Notes: a model not told the origin generated them from the letters alone. A stretch of 64,000 bases of DNA from Ancylobacter radicis (GCF_018449475.1 NZ_JAHCQH010000014.1:372001-436000), one strand, 5' to 3'. Shown: positions 1-9,644, numbered from the stretch's first letter. Translations and numbers: made by a program.

Positions 1-1551
1 CGCACCGCGCTGGACTGGTTCGGCACCCTGCCCGGCCGACTCACCGACAAGCAGAACGAAATCGCCGTCCGCATCCTCAAGGAAATTCGCGAGCGGCTCG
101 CCTTCCTGCTCGATGTCGGGCTGGATTATCTCACTTTGGCGCGCGCCTCGGGCACGCTGTCGGGCGGCGAAAGCCAGCGCATCCGCTTGGCGTCGCAGAT
201 CGGCTCGGGGCTGACCGGCGTGCTCTATGTGCTGGACGAGCCCTCCATCGGTCTGCACCAGCGCGACAATGAGCGCCTGCTCGGCACGCTGCGCCGGCTG
301 CGCGACCTCGGCAACACCGTCATCGTGGTCGAGCATGACGAGGACGCCATCATGGCGGCCGACTATGTCGTGGATGTCGGCCCCGGCGCTGGCGTGCATG
401 GCGGGCGCATCGTCGCGCAGGGCACGCCGCCGGAAATTTTGGCCAATCCGAACTCGCTCACCGGAAAATATCTCACCGGCGAACTCAGCGTGCCCGTGCC
501 CAAGCGCCGCAAGCCGGATCGCAAGCGGCTGCTGCGCGTGGTCAATGCCCGCGCCAACAATCTGAAGAACGTCACGGCGGAAATCCCGCTCGGCCTGTTC
601 ACCGCCGTCACCGGCGTGTCGGGCGGCGGCAAGTCGACCCTGCTGGTCGATACGCTCTACAAGGCGGTGGCGCGCCGGCTGAACGGCGCCTCCGAGCCGC
701 CGCTGGCGCATGACGGGCTGGAGGGGCTGGAGCATCTCGACAAGGTCATCGATATCGACCAGTCGCCGATCGGCCGCACCCCGCGCTCCAACCCGGCCAC
801 CTATACCGGCGCCTTCACGCCGATCCGCGAATGGTTTTCCGGCCTGCCGGAGGCCAAGGCGCGCGGCTATGGGCCGGGCCGCTTCTCGTTCAACGTCAAG
901 GGCGGACGCTGCGAGGCCTGCCAGGGCGACGGCGTCATCAAGATCGAGATGCACTTTTTGCCCGACGTCTACGTCACCTGCGATGTCTGCAAGGGCAAGC
1001 GGTACAATCGCGAGACGCTCGAAGTCACCTTCAAGAACAAGTCGATCGCCGACGTTCTCGACATGACGGTCGAGGAAGGCGCGGAGTTCTTCAAGGCGGT
1101 GCCGGCGGTGCGCGAAAAGCTGGAGACGCTCTCGCGCGTGGGCCTCGACTATATCAAGGTCGGCCAGCAGGCGAACACGCTGTCCGGCGGCGAGGCGCAG
1201 CGGGTGAAGCTCTCCAAGGAACTGTCGCGCCGCGCCACCGGCCGCACGCTCTATATCCTCGACGAGCCGACCACCGGCCTACATTTTCACGACGTCGCCA
1301 AGCTCCTGGAAGTGCTGCACGAACTGGTCGAGCAGGGCAATACGGTGGTGGTGATCGAGCACAATCTCGAAGTCATCAAGACCGCCGACTGGGTTCTCGA
1401 CCTCGGCCCCGAGGGCGGCGATGGCGGCGGCGAGATCGTCGCGGCCGGTCCGCCGGAGGTCATCGCCAAGACCGAGCGCAGCCACACCGGCCGCTTCCTC
1501 GCCGAGGTGCTGGCCCGCCGCCCGCTGAAACCCCGCCGGGCGGCGGAGTGA
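1..1551 (+). CDS. uvrA: UvrABC system protein A, 3' part (5' end outside window)
   Basis: The frame is open from the first base, and 516 C-terminal residues of the damage-recognition ATPase of nucleotide excision repair are visible. Seen in order: an ABC signature (LSGGES, about residue 53 of the fragment) with Walker B YVLDEPS, a second-domain Walker A (GVSGGGKST, about 205-213), a CxxC...CxxC zinc module (CEAC and CDVC, about 304-332) that contacts DNA, and a second LSGGE and [10 protein letters not shown] pair. A full UvrA is about 950-1000 residues, so roughly half is missing because of the window edge, not mutation. It is convergent with ctaA. Confidence 0.97.
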   Translation, partial: RTALDWFGTLPGRLTDKQNEIAVRILKEIRERLAFLLDVGLDYLTLARASGTLSGGESQRIRLASQIGSGLTGVLYVLDEPSIGLHQRDNERLLGTLRRLRDLGNTVIVVEHDEDAIMAADYVVDVGPGAGVHGGRIVAQGTPPEILANPNSLTGKYLTGELSVPVPKRRKPDRKRLLRVVNARANNLKNVTAEIPLGLFTAVTGVSGGGKSTLLVDTLYKAVARRLNGASEPPLAHDGLEGLEHLDKVIDIDQSPIGRTPRSNPATYTGAFTPIREWFSGLPEAKARGYGPGRFSFNVKGGRCEACQGDGVIKIEMHFLPDVYVTCDVCKGKRYNRETLEVTFKNKSIADVLDMTVEEGAEFFKAVPAVREKLETLSRVGLDYIKVGQQANTLSGGEAQRVKLSKELSRRATGRTLYILDEPTTGLHFHDVAKLLEVLHELVEQGNTVVVIEHNLEVIKTADWVLDLGPEGGDGGGEIVAAGPPEVIAKTERSHTGRFLAEVLARRPLKPRRAAE

Positions 1552-1598
1552 GGCGGAGTCGAGTGACGGATTAGCAGGCGCGCGCGGATAAGTCGTGG

Positions 1599-1621
1599 AT
1601 GGCCGGGCCAAGCCCGGCCAT
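1599..1621. repeat. Intergenic palindromic repeat, 10-bp stem
   Basis: A perfect inverted repeat (ATGGCCGGGC, 3-nt loop CAA, GCCCGGCCAT) lies between the convergent uvrA and ctaA genes. There is no T-tract, so it is not a classic terminator. Its form resembles dispersed palindromic elements common between genes in Rhizobiales; that comparison is from memory. Confidence 0.6.
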
Positions 1622-1712
1622 GGCGTCGCGATGGGGGGGAAGGTCGCTGTCGCAGGCTCAGCGACGCAGGCTGATCATCATCCCCACGACGCCGTCAGCT
1701 CCAGACACCGTC

Positions 1713-1735
1713 ATCCCCGGGCTCGGCCCGGGGAT
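1713..1735. repeat. Intergenic palindromic repeat, REP-like
   Basis: A second perfect inverted repeat in the same gap has stem ATCCCCGGGC, loop TCG and stem GCCCGGGGAT, with flanks of the form GTC and CCACG. The core matches a very common alphaproteobacterial intergenic palindrome as I remember it. It could act as a transcript-end structure for the convergent pair. The remainder of the 1552-1824 gap shows nothing further. Confidence 0.6.
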
Positions 1736-1824
1736 CCACGACTTTGGCCGAGGACCGGCAGCGCACGCGCTCGGCATCGCAGGACGCGTAAACATCGCAC
1801 AGCCCTCGTCCTGACGCCCTTCCC

Positions 1825-2898
1825 TCAGGCGCCCTCGCGCACCCGCACCAGATGCACCGTCACCGCCATCAGCACGATGGTCGCACCGAACTGATGCGCC
1901 AGCGCGATGTCGATCGGCACCTGATGGATCAGCGTGAAGACGCCCAGCATCGCCTGCGCCAGCACCAGCCCGAAGATCAGCAGCGCCCGCTGCCGGGCCG
2001 GCCCGCCGGCCCGCCGGGCGGCGAGATAATGGCCAAGCGCCAGCGCCAGCAGCACATAAGCCACCAGCCGGTGGTTGAACTGCACGGTCAGCACATTCTC
2101 GAACACGTTCCGCCAGGCGGGTTCCTGCACCAAGAGGTTCGCCATGGGCGGCACCAGATGACCGTCCATCAGCGGCCAGGTCGTGTAGGTGAGCCCCGCG
2201 TCGAGGCCGGCAACGAGCCCGCCGAGGAAGATCTGCAACACCACCACGCCGAGCAGGATATGCGCGTTGGTGCGCAGCCAGGCCGGCACCACCTGCGGCG
2301 CGCGCGCCGGCTTCAAGGACACTGCGACCGCGACGGTGGCGGCGAGAATGATGCAGGCCAGCGTCAGATGGGTAGCGAGCCGGTACTGGCTCACATCCAC
2401 CCGGTTCACCAGCCCGGAGGCGACCATCCACCAGCCGACGGCGCCCTGCAGCCCGCCCAGCACGAACAGCCCGCCCAGCTTCCAGCCGAGCGGCCGGTCG
2501 ATCAGCCCGCGCCACAGGAAGAACAGGAAGGGCAGCAGGAAGGCGAAGCCGATCACCCGGCCGAGCAGCCGGTGGCCCCACTCCCACCAGAAGATGTATT
2601 TGAACTCGTCGAGGCTCATGCCCCGGTTGATCTGGATATATTGCGGGATCTGCCGGTACTTTTCGAACTCGACCTGCCACTGCGCCGCCGAGAGCGGGGG
2701 CAGCGTGCCGGTCACCGGCTTCCATTCGGTGATCGACAGGCCCGATTCCGTGAGCCGGGTCGCCCCGCCGACCACCACCATCAGAACGATCAGCGCCGCC
2801 ACGGCATAGAGCCAGATCCGCACCGGACGCAGGCGATCTCCCGCATCGGTGGCGGGCAGCGGCCGACCGGCGGCGAGACTGAGTTGATCAAGGGCCAT
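1825..2898 (-). CDS. ctaA: Heme A synthase (COX15/CtaA family)
   Basis: This 357-residue integral membrane protein converts heme O to heme A for cytochrome aa3 oxidase in the inner membrane. It has about eight hydrophobic segments and the family hallmarks [12 protein letters not shown] near the first helix, EWGHRLLGR, and later HLTLA, NHRLVAY and HQ histidines expected to hold heme. Length is normal for the alphaproteobacterial type-2 form. A GTG precedes the ATG directly; the ATG at 2898 is preferred because AGGAG then sits 6 nt upstream. It is divergent from the DUF2842 gene, and no ctaB or cox genes are in the window. Confidence 0.95.
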   Translation of the reverse strand: MALDQLSLAAGRPLPATDAGDRLRPVRIWLYAVAALIVLMVVVGGATRLTESGLSITEWKPVTGTLPPLSAAQWQVEFEKYRQIPQYIQINRGMSLDEFKYIFWWEWGHRLLGRVIGFAFLLPFLFFLWRGLIDRPLGWKLGGLFVLGGLQGAVGWWMVASGLVNRVDVSQYRLATHLTLACIILAATVAVAVSLKPARAPQVVPAWLRTNAHILLGVVVLQIFLGGLVAGLDAGLTYTTWPLMDGHLVPPMANLLVQEPAWRNVFENVLTVQFNHRLVAYVLLALALGHYLAARRAGGPARQRALLIFGLVLAQAMLGVFTLIHQVPIDIALAHQFGATIVLMAVTVHLVRVREGA

Positions 2899-3056
2899 CA
2901 CGCGCTCCTGGCAATGGCGGCCGCCAGCCCCTTTGGCCGCCTCGGCCGGGCGACTTCCTCCCCGGCCCGGCGAGCGATATAGAGGCGGACCGAGGCGTGC
3001 AACGAGACTCTTTGTCCCGCGCCGCCCCCTTCATCGCAAGGCCCGAGGAGCCACGC

Positions 3057-3341
3057 ATGAGCGAGACCCCTGCGAGCAAGATTGGCGCGCGCCAGACACC
3101 GGCCGGCCCCACCAAAGGCCTGCCGCCGCGGCTACGCAAATTCATCGGAACGGTGGCGATGCTGGCGCTGGTCATCGTCTGGGCGCTGGCCGCCATGGCG
3201 CTGGCGCAGGGGCGCGTGACCACCCTGCCCGGCTATGCCCAGTTCTTCGCCTATGTCTTTCTCGGCATTGGCTGGGTGATCCCGGCCGCCTTCATCATCC
3301 GCTGGATGCAGAAATACGACCGCCGGCCGGAAACGCTCTGA
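3057..3341 (+). CDS. DUF2842 family small membrane protein
   Basis: A 94-residue protein with a hydrophilic, proline-rich N-terminus (about 1-28) and two hydrophobic segments (about 32-52 and 60-80), ending in the basic RWMQKYDRRPE tail that I associate with DUF2842. Function is unknown. The ATG at 3057 is chosen because GAGGAG lies 7 nt upstream; an in-frame upstream ATG at 2997 lacks this. It lies head to head with ctaA, a neighbour arrangement I recall from other Rhizobiales, which hints at but does not prove a respiratory-membrane role. Confidence 0.75.
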   Translation: MSETPASKIGARQTPAGPTKGLPPRLRKFIGTVAMLALVIVWALAAMALAQGRVTTLPGYAQFFAYVFLGIGWVIPAAFIIRWMQKYDRRPETL

Positions 3342-3366
3342 GGTCACAACAGCGTGAGACCGGCGC

Positions 3367-4887
3367 TCAGGCGGCCTGCGGCAGCGGCGCGGGGGTGGGA
3401 GCCGGCATCTCGGTGAAGGTCACCATGGCGATGTCGCCGAAACCCTGCGCGGCGAGGTGGTCGAAGGCGTGAACCGCGTCGGTCGCCGGGCCGCCCGGTT
3501 GGGTGACGAGAATCAGCGTCGGCTTCAGCGCGGCGATACGCTCGGCCCCTTCCGCCGTGCCGAGCGGCGGGGCGGCGACCACCACATGGTCATAGGTCTG
3601 CATCAGCGCGCGCAGGATCAGCGTCAGCCGGTCCGCGCCCACCAGCCCGCTCGCCTCGCAGGCGCCGCGTCCGGGCGGAATGACATGGCACCGCGAGGCC
3701 GCCTCGCGGTGGATCGCGTCGGAGAAGCTGGCGACGCCAAACAGCAGGTCGGTGAGGCCGGGGGCGCGCGGATCGGCGGTCAGCTCCGCCAGCGCCGGCG
3801 CCATCACGTCGAGGCAGACGATCACGGTGCGCCGTTCCGGCGCGGCCAGCGAGCGGGCGAGCGCCAGCGCGCAGCGGGCGATTCCCTCATCCGTCGAGGG
3901 GCCCGTCACCACCACCAGCCGGGCGGCATCGCCGCGCAGTTCGACCATGCGCGACAGGTCCGCGAGTTCCCCCTCGCGCGAAAGATGGCGGCGGGGCAGG
4001 AGATCGCCCTCCTCCGCATAATCCACGCTCTCGCCGCCGATCCACGGCAGATGCTGGGCCGCGCCTTCGCGGGCCAGCTCGGGAAGCTGAGGCACTGTAG
4101 CCGGCGGCGCGGGCGGGTTGCTCCGGCGGCGGCGGCGAAACATCTGCAGACCGAAGGCAAAGCCGAAAACGCCGAGCGCGGCGCCGCCCGCCGCAAGGGC
4201 CGGCGCGGGCGCGAGCGCCTCGGCAGGCGCCTGCGCCCGAACCGCGAGCCGGGCGGGCATGGCGATGGGGCCGCCTGATTCCATGTTGAAGGCGCCCCGC
4301 GCCTGGCGCAGGCGCAGATAGCCATCGGCGAAGGCATTGGCGACTTCCGCGGCGAGCGCGGGATGGGGGGCGACGAAGCGGATCGTCGTCTGCCCGTCCG
4401 CCCGGTCGCTCACGCTCAGCCCGCCCTCGACGGCCCGCAAGGCCGCCAGATCGCCGGTCGAGGCCGTCGCAGGCGCGCCGAGCAGCGCGTTCAACCGGTC
4501 GGTAAGTGTCAGGCTGCGGCCCGCGAGCCGCTCGGCCAGCCGGCTGTCGTCCAGCACCTGCCGGGCGAATTCGCGCGAGGAAATGATCTGTGCCCGCGTC
4601 GCGGCGGCCGCCATACCGCGCGCTTCCGGCAGCAGGCGGGCCTCAGCCGCATAGCGCGGCTCGACGGCGAGGCCGACGAGACTGCCGGCCAGAACGGCCA
4701 GCAGGCTGGGAACGAGAAGATGGCGGCGATAGAGATGCCAGCTCCTGCGCAGCCGGTGCCGGCCCGGCGCCGCTTCAGCCGTGGCGATCGGGGCCGCGCC
4801 GGGCATGGCTGCGCTCTCCGCCCCTTCGGCCGGGGCCATCTCACGCGCAATGTCGGGCTCATCCACCATGGGCCCATTAGGCGCCAT
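3367..4887 (-). CDS. Wzz-like polysaccharide co-polymerase with degenerate tyrosine-kinase-like domain
   Basis: This 506-residue protein has a Wzz-type arrangement: hydrophilic N-terminus, membrane helix (about 61-80, following RRHLLVPS), periplasmic region starting RYAAEARLLPEA, second helix (about 233-253), an arginine run, then a cytoplasmic domain (about 325-500) with the alternating strand/helix pattern of BY-kinases. The P-loop position reads VTGPSTDEGIARCALALA, without the GKT/S, and Walker A' reads CLDVMAP instead of a DxD form. No C-terminal tyrosine cluster is visible. ATP binding is therefore doubtful. No polysaccharide genes are adjacent. The ATG at 4887 is preferred over GTG 4899, which overlaps the likely ribosome site GGTGGAAA. 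Confidence 0.7.
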   Translation of the reverse strand: MAPNGPMVDEPDIAREMAPAEGAESAAMPGAAPIATAEAAPGRHRLRRSWHLYRRHLLVPSLLAVLAGSLVGLAVEPRYAAEARLLPEARGMAAAATRAQIISSREFARQVLDDSRLAERLAGRSLTLTDRLNALLGAPATASTGDLAALRAVEGGLSVSDRADGQTTIRFVAPHPALAAEVANAFADGYLRLRQARGAFNMESGGPIAMPARLAVRAQAPAEALAPAPALAAGGAALGVFGFAFGLQMFRRRRRSNPPAPPATVPQLPELAREGAAQHLPWIGGESVDYAEEGDLLPRRHLSREGELADLSRMVELRGDAARLVVVTGPSTDEGIARCALALARSLAAPERRTVIVCLDVMAPALAELTADPRAPGLTDLLFGVASFSDAIHREAASRCHVIPPGRGACEASGLVGADRLTLILRALMQTYDHVVVAAPPLGTAEGAERIAALKPTLILVTQPGGPATDAVHAFDHLAAQGFGDIAMVTFTEMPAPTPAPLPQAA

Positions 4888-4903
4888 TGTGGTTTCCACC
4901 GTG

Positions 4904-4941
4904 TTAAAGCGCGGCGCGCTCCGGCGGGTACCGCGCTTTAA
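4904..4941. promoter_or_regulatory. 11-bp perfect inverted repeat between SulP stop and Wzz-like start
   Basis: TTAAAGCGCGG at 4904-4914 is exactly mirrored by CCGCGCTTTAA at 4931-4941 with a 16-nt spacer. On the minus strand it begins at the SulP stop codon and ends just before the ribosome site of the Wzz-like gene. No T-tract follows, so it is either a protein-binding site or an RNA hairpin that could separate expression of the two genes. Confidence 0.45.
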
Positions 4942-6419
4942 TGTAGCGCGGCGGCGGGCGCGTCCGGTTTGTCGTGGATGGCGAAGCGGTCGACCAGCGT
5001 CGCGCTCGCTTCGTTGAGGCCGATCACCTCGACGCTGGCGCCCGCCTTGCGGAATTTCAGCACCGCCTTGTCGAGCGCGCCGATCGAGGTGATGTCCCAG
5101 AAATGCGCGTGGGTGAGGTCGATCACCACCTCGCGCGCCGGGTTGTCGAAATCGAAGCCGGCGAGGAACACCTCGGAGGAGGCGAAGAAGATCTGCCCCT
5201 CGACCACGAAGGTGATGCGCCCCGCCGCCTCGTCGATGATCTCGCCGACGCTGACGAGCTGCGAGACCTTGCCGGCGAAGAACACGCCCGACAGCAGCAC
5301 CCCGACCAGCACGCCGATGGCGAGGTCATGCGTTGCCACCACCGTGATGACGGTGGCCAGCATGACGATGGAGGAGGAGCGCGGATTGCTGCGCAGCTCC
5401 AGAATCGAGCGCCAGGAGAAGGTGCCGATCGAGACCATGATCATCACCGCCACCAGCGCCGCCATCGGGATGATGCGCACGATGTCGTCCAGCACGAGGA
5501 TAAGGAACAGCAGGAAGGCACCGGCGACGAAGGTGGACAGCCGCCCGCGCCCGCCGGAGGTGACGTTGATGACCGACTGGCCGATCATCGCGCAGCCGCC
5601 CATGCCGCCGATCAGCGCCGAGGCGATGTTGCTGGCGCCCTGCCCGACGCATTCCTGGCTCTTATTGCTCAGCGTGTCGGTCATGTCGTCGACGATCTGC
5701 GCGGTGAGCAGCGATTCGAGCAGGCCAACCGCTGCCAGCGTCAGCGAATAGGGCAGGATGATCTGCAGCGTCTCCAGGTTAAGCGGAACATCCGGCAGGG
5801 TGAACATTGGCAGGCTGGAGGGCAGTTCGCCGAGATCGCCGACCGTGCGCAGGTCCACCCCGCTCCACCAGGCAAACAGCGTGAGCGCTGCGATGGCGAC
5901 CAGCGGCGAGGGCACCGCCTTGGTGAGGCGCGGGAACAGATAGATGATGGCGAGGCCCACCGCGATCATCGGGTAGGTCTCCAGCGGCACCCCGATCAAC
6001 TCGGGCAACTGCGCCATGAAGATGAGGATGGCCAGCGCGTTGACGAAGCCGGTGATGACCGAGCGCGAGACGAAGCGCATCAGCCGCCCGACCTTCAGCG
6101 CGCCGGCCACAAGCTGGATAAGGCCCATCAGAATGGTCGCGGCGAACAGGTATTGAAGTCCGTGGTCGCGCACGAGGGAGACCATCACCACGGCGGTCGC
6201 CGCGGTCGCCGCCGAGATCATGCCCGGCCGTCCGCCGACAATGGCGGAGACGCAGGCGATGGCGAAGGAGGCGAACAGCCCCACTTTCGGATCGACGCCG
6301 GCAATCACCGAGAAGCCGATCGCTTCCGGAATGAGGGCGAGGGCGACGACGATGCCGGCAAGAATGTCGGCGCGGATATTGGAGGTCCAGTCGCGGAAAT
6401 AGCGTGAGGTCAATGTCAT
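4938..6419 (-). CDS. SulP (SLC26) family anion transporter with STAS domain
   Basis: A 493-residue inner-membrane transporter for sulfate, bicarbonate or a related anion. The N-terminal two thirds are hydrophobic, with the SulP signature around [26 protein letters not shown] (first helices), the conserved [23 protein letters not shown] region near the middle, and a C-terminal STAS domain (about 390-485, with [21 protein letters not shown]). The substrate cannot be read from sequence. It is preceded on the minus strand by a tRNA gene and followed by the Wzz-like gene; no carbonic anhydrase or sulfur-assimilation gene is nearby. Confidence 0.93.
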   Translation of the reverse strand: MTLTSRYFRDWTSNIRADILAGIVVALALIPEAIGFSVIAGVDPKVGLFASFAIACVSAIVGGRPGMISAATAATAVVMVSLVRDHGLQYLFAATILMGLIQLVAGALKVGRLMRFVSRSVITGFVNALAILIFMAQLPELIGVPLETYPMIAVGLAIIYLFPRLTKAVPSPLVAIAALTLFAWWSGVDLRTVGDLGELPSSLPMFTLPDVPLNLETLQIILPYSLTLAAVGLLESLLTAQIVDDMTDTLSNKSQECVGQGASNIASALIGGMGGCAMIGQSVINVTSGGRGRLSTFVAGAFLLFLILVLDDIVRIIPMAALVAVMIMVSIGTFSWRSILELRSNPRSSSIVMLATVITVVATHDLAIGVLVGVLLSGVFFAGKVSQLVSVGEIIDEAAGRITFVVEGQIFFASSEVFLAGFDFDNPAREVVIDLTHAHFWDITSIGALDKAVLKFRKAGASVEVIGLNEASATLVDRFAIHDKPDAPAAALH

Positions 6420-6653
6420 GTGAGAAATCTTCGCAAAGAGCGGGCGTCCGCCGGAAAGCGGGCAAGACGGGCGCTGACTGTGCGTGATCCGGCGGATCGG
6501 CGGCCGGAAGAGCCACCCGGAGTTTCACCGGGTCCTGATGAATGACCCTCACCTAACGCGATACGCGCTGCGGCGCAACATGAACACGCAGCGCGGAGGC
6601 GCCGGCCGGTTCGGCAGGGTGGGCTATGCCTCGCGGCCCTGTATTTGGGCTAA

Positions 6654-6731
6654 TGGTCGGAGCGGCGGGATTCGAACCCACGACCCCTAGTCCCCCAGAC
6701 TAGTGCGCTAACCGGACTGCGCTACGCTCCG
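6654..6731 (-). tRNA. tRNA-Pro (anticodon GGG)
   Basis: The reverse complement folds as a cloverleaf: acceptor CGGAGCG/CGCTCCG, anticodon stem CTAGT/ACTAG with loop CTGGGGG (anticodon GGG), and T-arm GTGGG-TTCGAAT-CCCGC, followed by discriminator A and an encoded CCA. It lies 22 bp downstream of the neighbouring membrane-protein gene. A second proline tRNA, with anticodon TGG, occurs at 58896-58972. Confidence 0.97.
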
Positions 6732-6753
6732 ACTGCCGCGAGGCGAGGTCTGT

Positions 6754-7284
6754 CTAGCCATTTGCGCCGCGCGACGCAAGCCGGCGCTTGTCGCCATCCC
6801 CGCTGCTTTCTTCCGGGTCGGTCGTGTCGGGCTCCGGGCCCACCGATTCCTCGGTCGCGGCGCTCAGCCGCTGGAACAGACCGAGCGAGAGAAGCGTCGC
6901 GCAGGCGGCAGCTACCAGCAGCGCGGGATAGACCACATGGGAGGGGTCCTCGCGCGCGGTCTCGAACACCAGCACCAGGGCCTCCAGGAACAGCGCGATG
7001 ATGATGGTGGAGACGAATTTGGTCAGCCCCCGCCGCGCATCGGCCGCCGTGCGCCGCTCGCGCCCGGCCGGCACTTCCTCCTCGAAGAAATACTTCGCCA
7101 CGTCGAACAGGGCGATGGCGACGATGAGATAGCCCACCGCGCCCAGCAGCGCGTCGGGCGAGACACCCCCGCCGGACAAGGCGCCGGCTAGCGCCGTATA
7201 GGGCGCGTAGACCAGCAGGGCTGCCGCCACCACCATGATGGCGCAGGCGGCGAGGGCGAAGACAAGGCGGATGACGAAGCTCAT
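6754..7284 (-). CDS. Conserved membrane protein of unknown function
   Basis: A 176-residue protein with four predicted membrane segments: near the N-terminus (MSFVIRLVFALAACAIMVV), at about 45-65 (AVGYLIVAIALFDVAKYFF), at about 90-110 (FVSTIIIALFLEALVLVF) and at about 120-140, then an acidic, basic-ended hydrophilic tail. The EEEV...RERR...ARRGLTKFV stretch is a conserved pattern I have seen in Rhizobiales proteins vaguely labelled general glycosylation pathway; that label is not supported by anything here. The ATG at 7284 replaces a longer frame because the extra N-terminus is uncharacteristic arginine-rich sequence. The palindrome GGGGTACCCC sits directly upstream. Confidence 0.7.
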   Translation of the reverse strand: MSFVIRLVFALAACAIMVVAAALLVYAPYTALAGALSGGGVSPDALLGAVGYLIVAIALFDVAKYFFEEEVPAGRERRTAADARRGLTKFVSTIIIALFLEALVLVFETAREDPSHVVYPALLVAAACATLLSLGLFQRLSAATEESVGPEPDTTDPEESSGDGDKRRLASRGANG

Positions 7285-7437
7285 GGGGGTACCCCGGTGA
7301 AGACCGACGGTAACTAGGTCGCCCCTCCTCGCCGGCAAGGGCAGGAACGGCAGGGAATGGCCGGCACGCGCCCTACCCCGCGCGGCCTCGCCGCTTCGCA
7401 TCGGCCGGCGCTATACTGGCCGCTCCCGGAGACCGCG

Positions 7438-8124
7438 ATGAATCAGCCCGCTTCCCATCACCCCGCTCCCCATCATGCCGGGCCACCGCCCGGCCCGAGC
7501 ACCACCCCGCCGGTGATGATCCCGCCCTGCGAGGCGGCGCTGGCGCTGATGGAGGCGCGACGCTCGGCGCCGCTGCGCGGTCTGGTCGAGCCCGGCCCGA
7601 CGCCGCAGGAGCTTGCGCGGATGCTGCGCCTCGCCGCCCGCGTGCCGGATCACGGACGACTGGTGCCGTGGCGCTTCATCGTGATCGCCGGAGAGGCCCG
7701 CCAACAGCTCGGCGCGCGGCTCGATGCGCTCTATGCCGCGCAGAACCCGGAGTTGCCGCCCTCCAAGGCGGATATGTGGACGCTGTATCTGGCGCGCGCG
7801 CCGGTGACGGTGGTGCTGGTCGCCCGTCCCGACCCCGCCGCCAAAGTGCCGGAATGGAATCAGGTGCTCTCCGTCGGCGCCGCCGGCATGGCGCTCACTC
7901 TGGCGGCGCGCGCGCTGGGCTTCGCCACGCAATGGCTGCTGAAATGGCCGGGCCGCGACCCGCAGGCGGCGGCGCTGTTGGGAGCCAAGGCCGACGAGCG
8001 CATCGCCGGCTTCATCCATATTGGTCGCCCGGTGGCCAAGGCCGAGGACCGGCCGCGACCGGTCCTCGACGAGGTGGTGAGCGTGTGGGCGCCCGATCAG
8101 TCGATGTCGAACGACACGCCCTGA
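7438..8124 (+). CDS. Nitroreductase family protein (YdjA-like)
   Basis: A 228-residue putative FMN-dependent oxidoreductase. After a His/Pro-rich N-terminal extension (about 1-28), the nitroreductase core begins MEARRSAPLRGLVEPGPTP, with the FMN-phosphate region RVPDHGRLVPWRF and the later GAAGMALTLAARALGFATQWL and GFIHIGRP motifs typical of the single-domain YdjA branch. Substrate is unknown. The ATG at 7438 is chosen because upstream sequence in frame is not conserved-looking. Its last 28 bp overlap the end of the convergent ALDH gene. Confidence 0.88.
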   Translation: MNQPASHHPAPHHAGPPPGPSTTPPVMIPPCEAALALMEARRSAPLRGLVEPGPTPQELARMLRLAARVPDHGRLVPWRFIVIAGEARQQLGARLDALYAAQNPELPPSKADMWTLYLARAPVTVVLVARPDPAAKVPEWNQVLSVGAAGMALTLAARALGFATQWLLKWPGRDPQAAALLGAKADERIAGFIHIGRPVAKAEDRPRPVLDEVVSVWAPDQSMSNDTP

Positions 8125-9644
8125 GCGAGCGGCAACTGGCGCGAATAGTTGATGGTGTTGGTGGCCCGCCGCATATAGGCCTTCCACGCATCCGAGCCCG
8201 CCTCGCGCCCGCCGCCGGTCTCCTTCTCGCCGCCGAAAGCGCCGCCGATCTCGGCGCCGGAGGGACCGATATTCACATTTGCGATGCCGCAATCCGAGCC
8301 TTCCGCCGACATGAAGGTCTCCGCCTCGCGCATGTCATTGGTGAAGATCGAGGAGGACAGGCCCTGCGGCACGCCGTTCTGCAGCTTGATGGCTTCCGGC
8401 AGGCCCGAGCAGCGCAGCACATAGAGAATCGGCGCGAAGGTCTCGTGGCGGACGATCTCGACCTGCTCGTCGATCTCCACCAGCGCCGGGCGGACATAAT
8501 AGGCGTCCGCCGCGCCCGCGACATCCACGCGCTCGCCGCCATGCACCCGCGCCCCGGCCGCGCGGGCGGCCTCCAGCGCCTTCTGCATGTTGTCGAAGCC
8601 GTCCTTGTCGATCAGCGGGCCGATCAGCGTCGCCGCCGCGCGGGGATCGCCGATGCTCACCGAGGCGTAGGCCTTGGCGAGGCGCGGCACGAGCGTGTCA
8701 TAGACGCTCTCATGCACGATCAGCCGGCGCAGCGAGGTGCAACGCTGGCCCGCCGTGCCCATGGCGGCAAAGGCGATGCCGCGCAGCGCGAGATCGAGAT
8801 CGGCCGAGGGGCAGACGATGGCGGCGTTGTTGCCGCCGAGTTCGAGGATGGAGCGGCCGAAGCGCCGTGCCACGCGCTCGCCGACGATGCGGCCCATGCG
8901 GGTGGAGCCGGTGGCCGAGACGACCGGCACGCGCGGATCGTCGGTCAGCGCCGCGCCGACATCGGCCCCGCCAATCAGGAGCTGGGAGAGCCCCTTGGGC
9001 GCGGTGCCGAAAACGGCCGCGGCGCGCTCGAACAGCGCCTGCACGGCGAGCGCGGTGAGCGGGGTCTTCTCCGAGGGCTTCCACAGCAGGCTGTTGCCGC
9101 ACACCAGCGCCAGCGCCGCGTTCCACGACCAGACGGCGACCGGGAAGTTGAAGGCGGTGATGATCGCCACCGGGCCGACCGGGTGCCAAGTTTCCATCAT
9201 GCGATGGCCGGGCCGCTCCGAGGCGATGGTGAGGCCGTAGAGCTGGCGGGAGAGGCCGACCGCGAAATCGCAGATGTCGATCATCTCCTGCACCTCTCCG
9301 AGGCCCTCGGAGAGGACCTTGCCGGCTTCCAGCGTCACCAGCCGGCCAAGCTCGGCCTTGTGGGCGCGCAGTTCCTCGCCGAGCAGGCGCACCAGTTCGC
9401 CGCGGCGCGGGGCCGGCACGGTGCGCCAGGCCTCGAAGGCGTCGACCGAGCGCGTCACCGCATCCGCGACATGGGCCGCGCTCGCCTCGGCCACATGGGC
9501 GACGGTCTCGCCGGTGATGGGCGAGCGGCTCTGCCGCGCCCCGCCGCGCCAGCTCGCATCCGGTACGCCGAGGGCGCGCATCAGTTCCGCGACCTCCTGC
9601 GCCACCGGCCTGTGGGCGTCGCCCTCTGCGCTCCTGTTCGCCAT
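8097..9644 (-). CDS. amaB: ALDH7-type aldehyde dehydrogenase (L-piperidine-6-carboxylate dehydrogenase)
   Basis: A 515-residue NAD-dependent dehydrogenase of the ALDH7/antiquitin branch, which oxidises 2-aminoadipate semialdehyde (L-piperidine-6-carboxylate) in lysine catabolism. Seen: ELGGNNAAIV with the general-base glutamate, the nucleophile in GTAGQRCTSLRRLIVHESVYD, PWK-type NFPVAVWSWNAAL, and the C-terminal INYSRQLPLAQGV typical of the branch. The ATG at 9644 is chosen because AAAGGAG lies 8 nt upstream. No other lysine-degradation gene is adjacent, so the assignment rests on family sequence. The gene is convergent with, and overlaps, the nitroreductase. Confidence 0.87.
   Translation of the reverse strand: MANRSAEGDAHRPVAQEVAELMRALGVPDASWRGGARQSRSPITGETVAHVAEASAAHVADAVTRSVDAFEAWRTVPAPRRGELVRLLGEELRAHKAELGRLVTLEAGKVLSEGLGEVQEMIDICDFAVGLSRQLYGLTIASERPGHRMMETWHPVGPVAIITAFNFPVAVWSWNAALALVCGNSLLWKPSEKTPLTALAVQALFERAAAVFGTAPKGLSQLLIGGADVGAALTDDPRVPVVSATGSTRMGRIVGERVARRFGRSILELGGNNAAIVCPSADLDLALRGIAFAAMGTAGQRCTSLRRLIVHESVYDTLVPRLAKAYASVSIGDPRAAATLIGPLIDKDGFDNMQKALEAARAAGARVHGGERVDVAGAADAYYVRPALVEIDEQVEIVRHETFAPILYVLRCSGLPEAIKLQNGVPQGLSSSIFTNDMREAETFMSAEGSDCGIANVNIGPSGAEIGGAFGGEKETGGGREAGSDAWKAYMRRATNTINYSRQLPLAQGVSFDID

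Noticed and set aside
6486-6498. 13-bp palindrome GATCCG-G-CGGATC upstream of the SulP gene
   Set aside because: Short GC-rich symmetry is frequent by chance in this genome and it has no clear partner copy.
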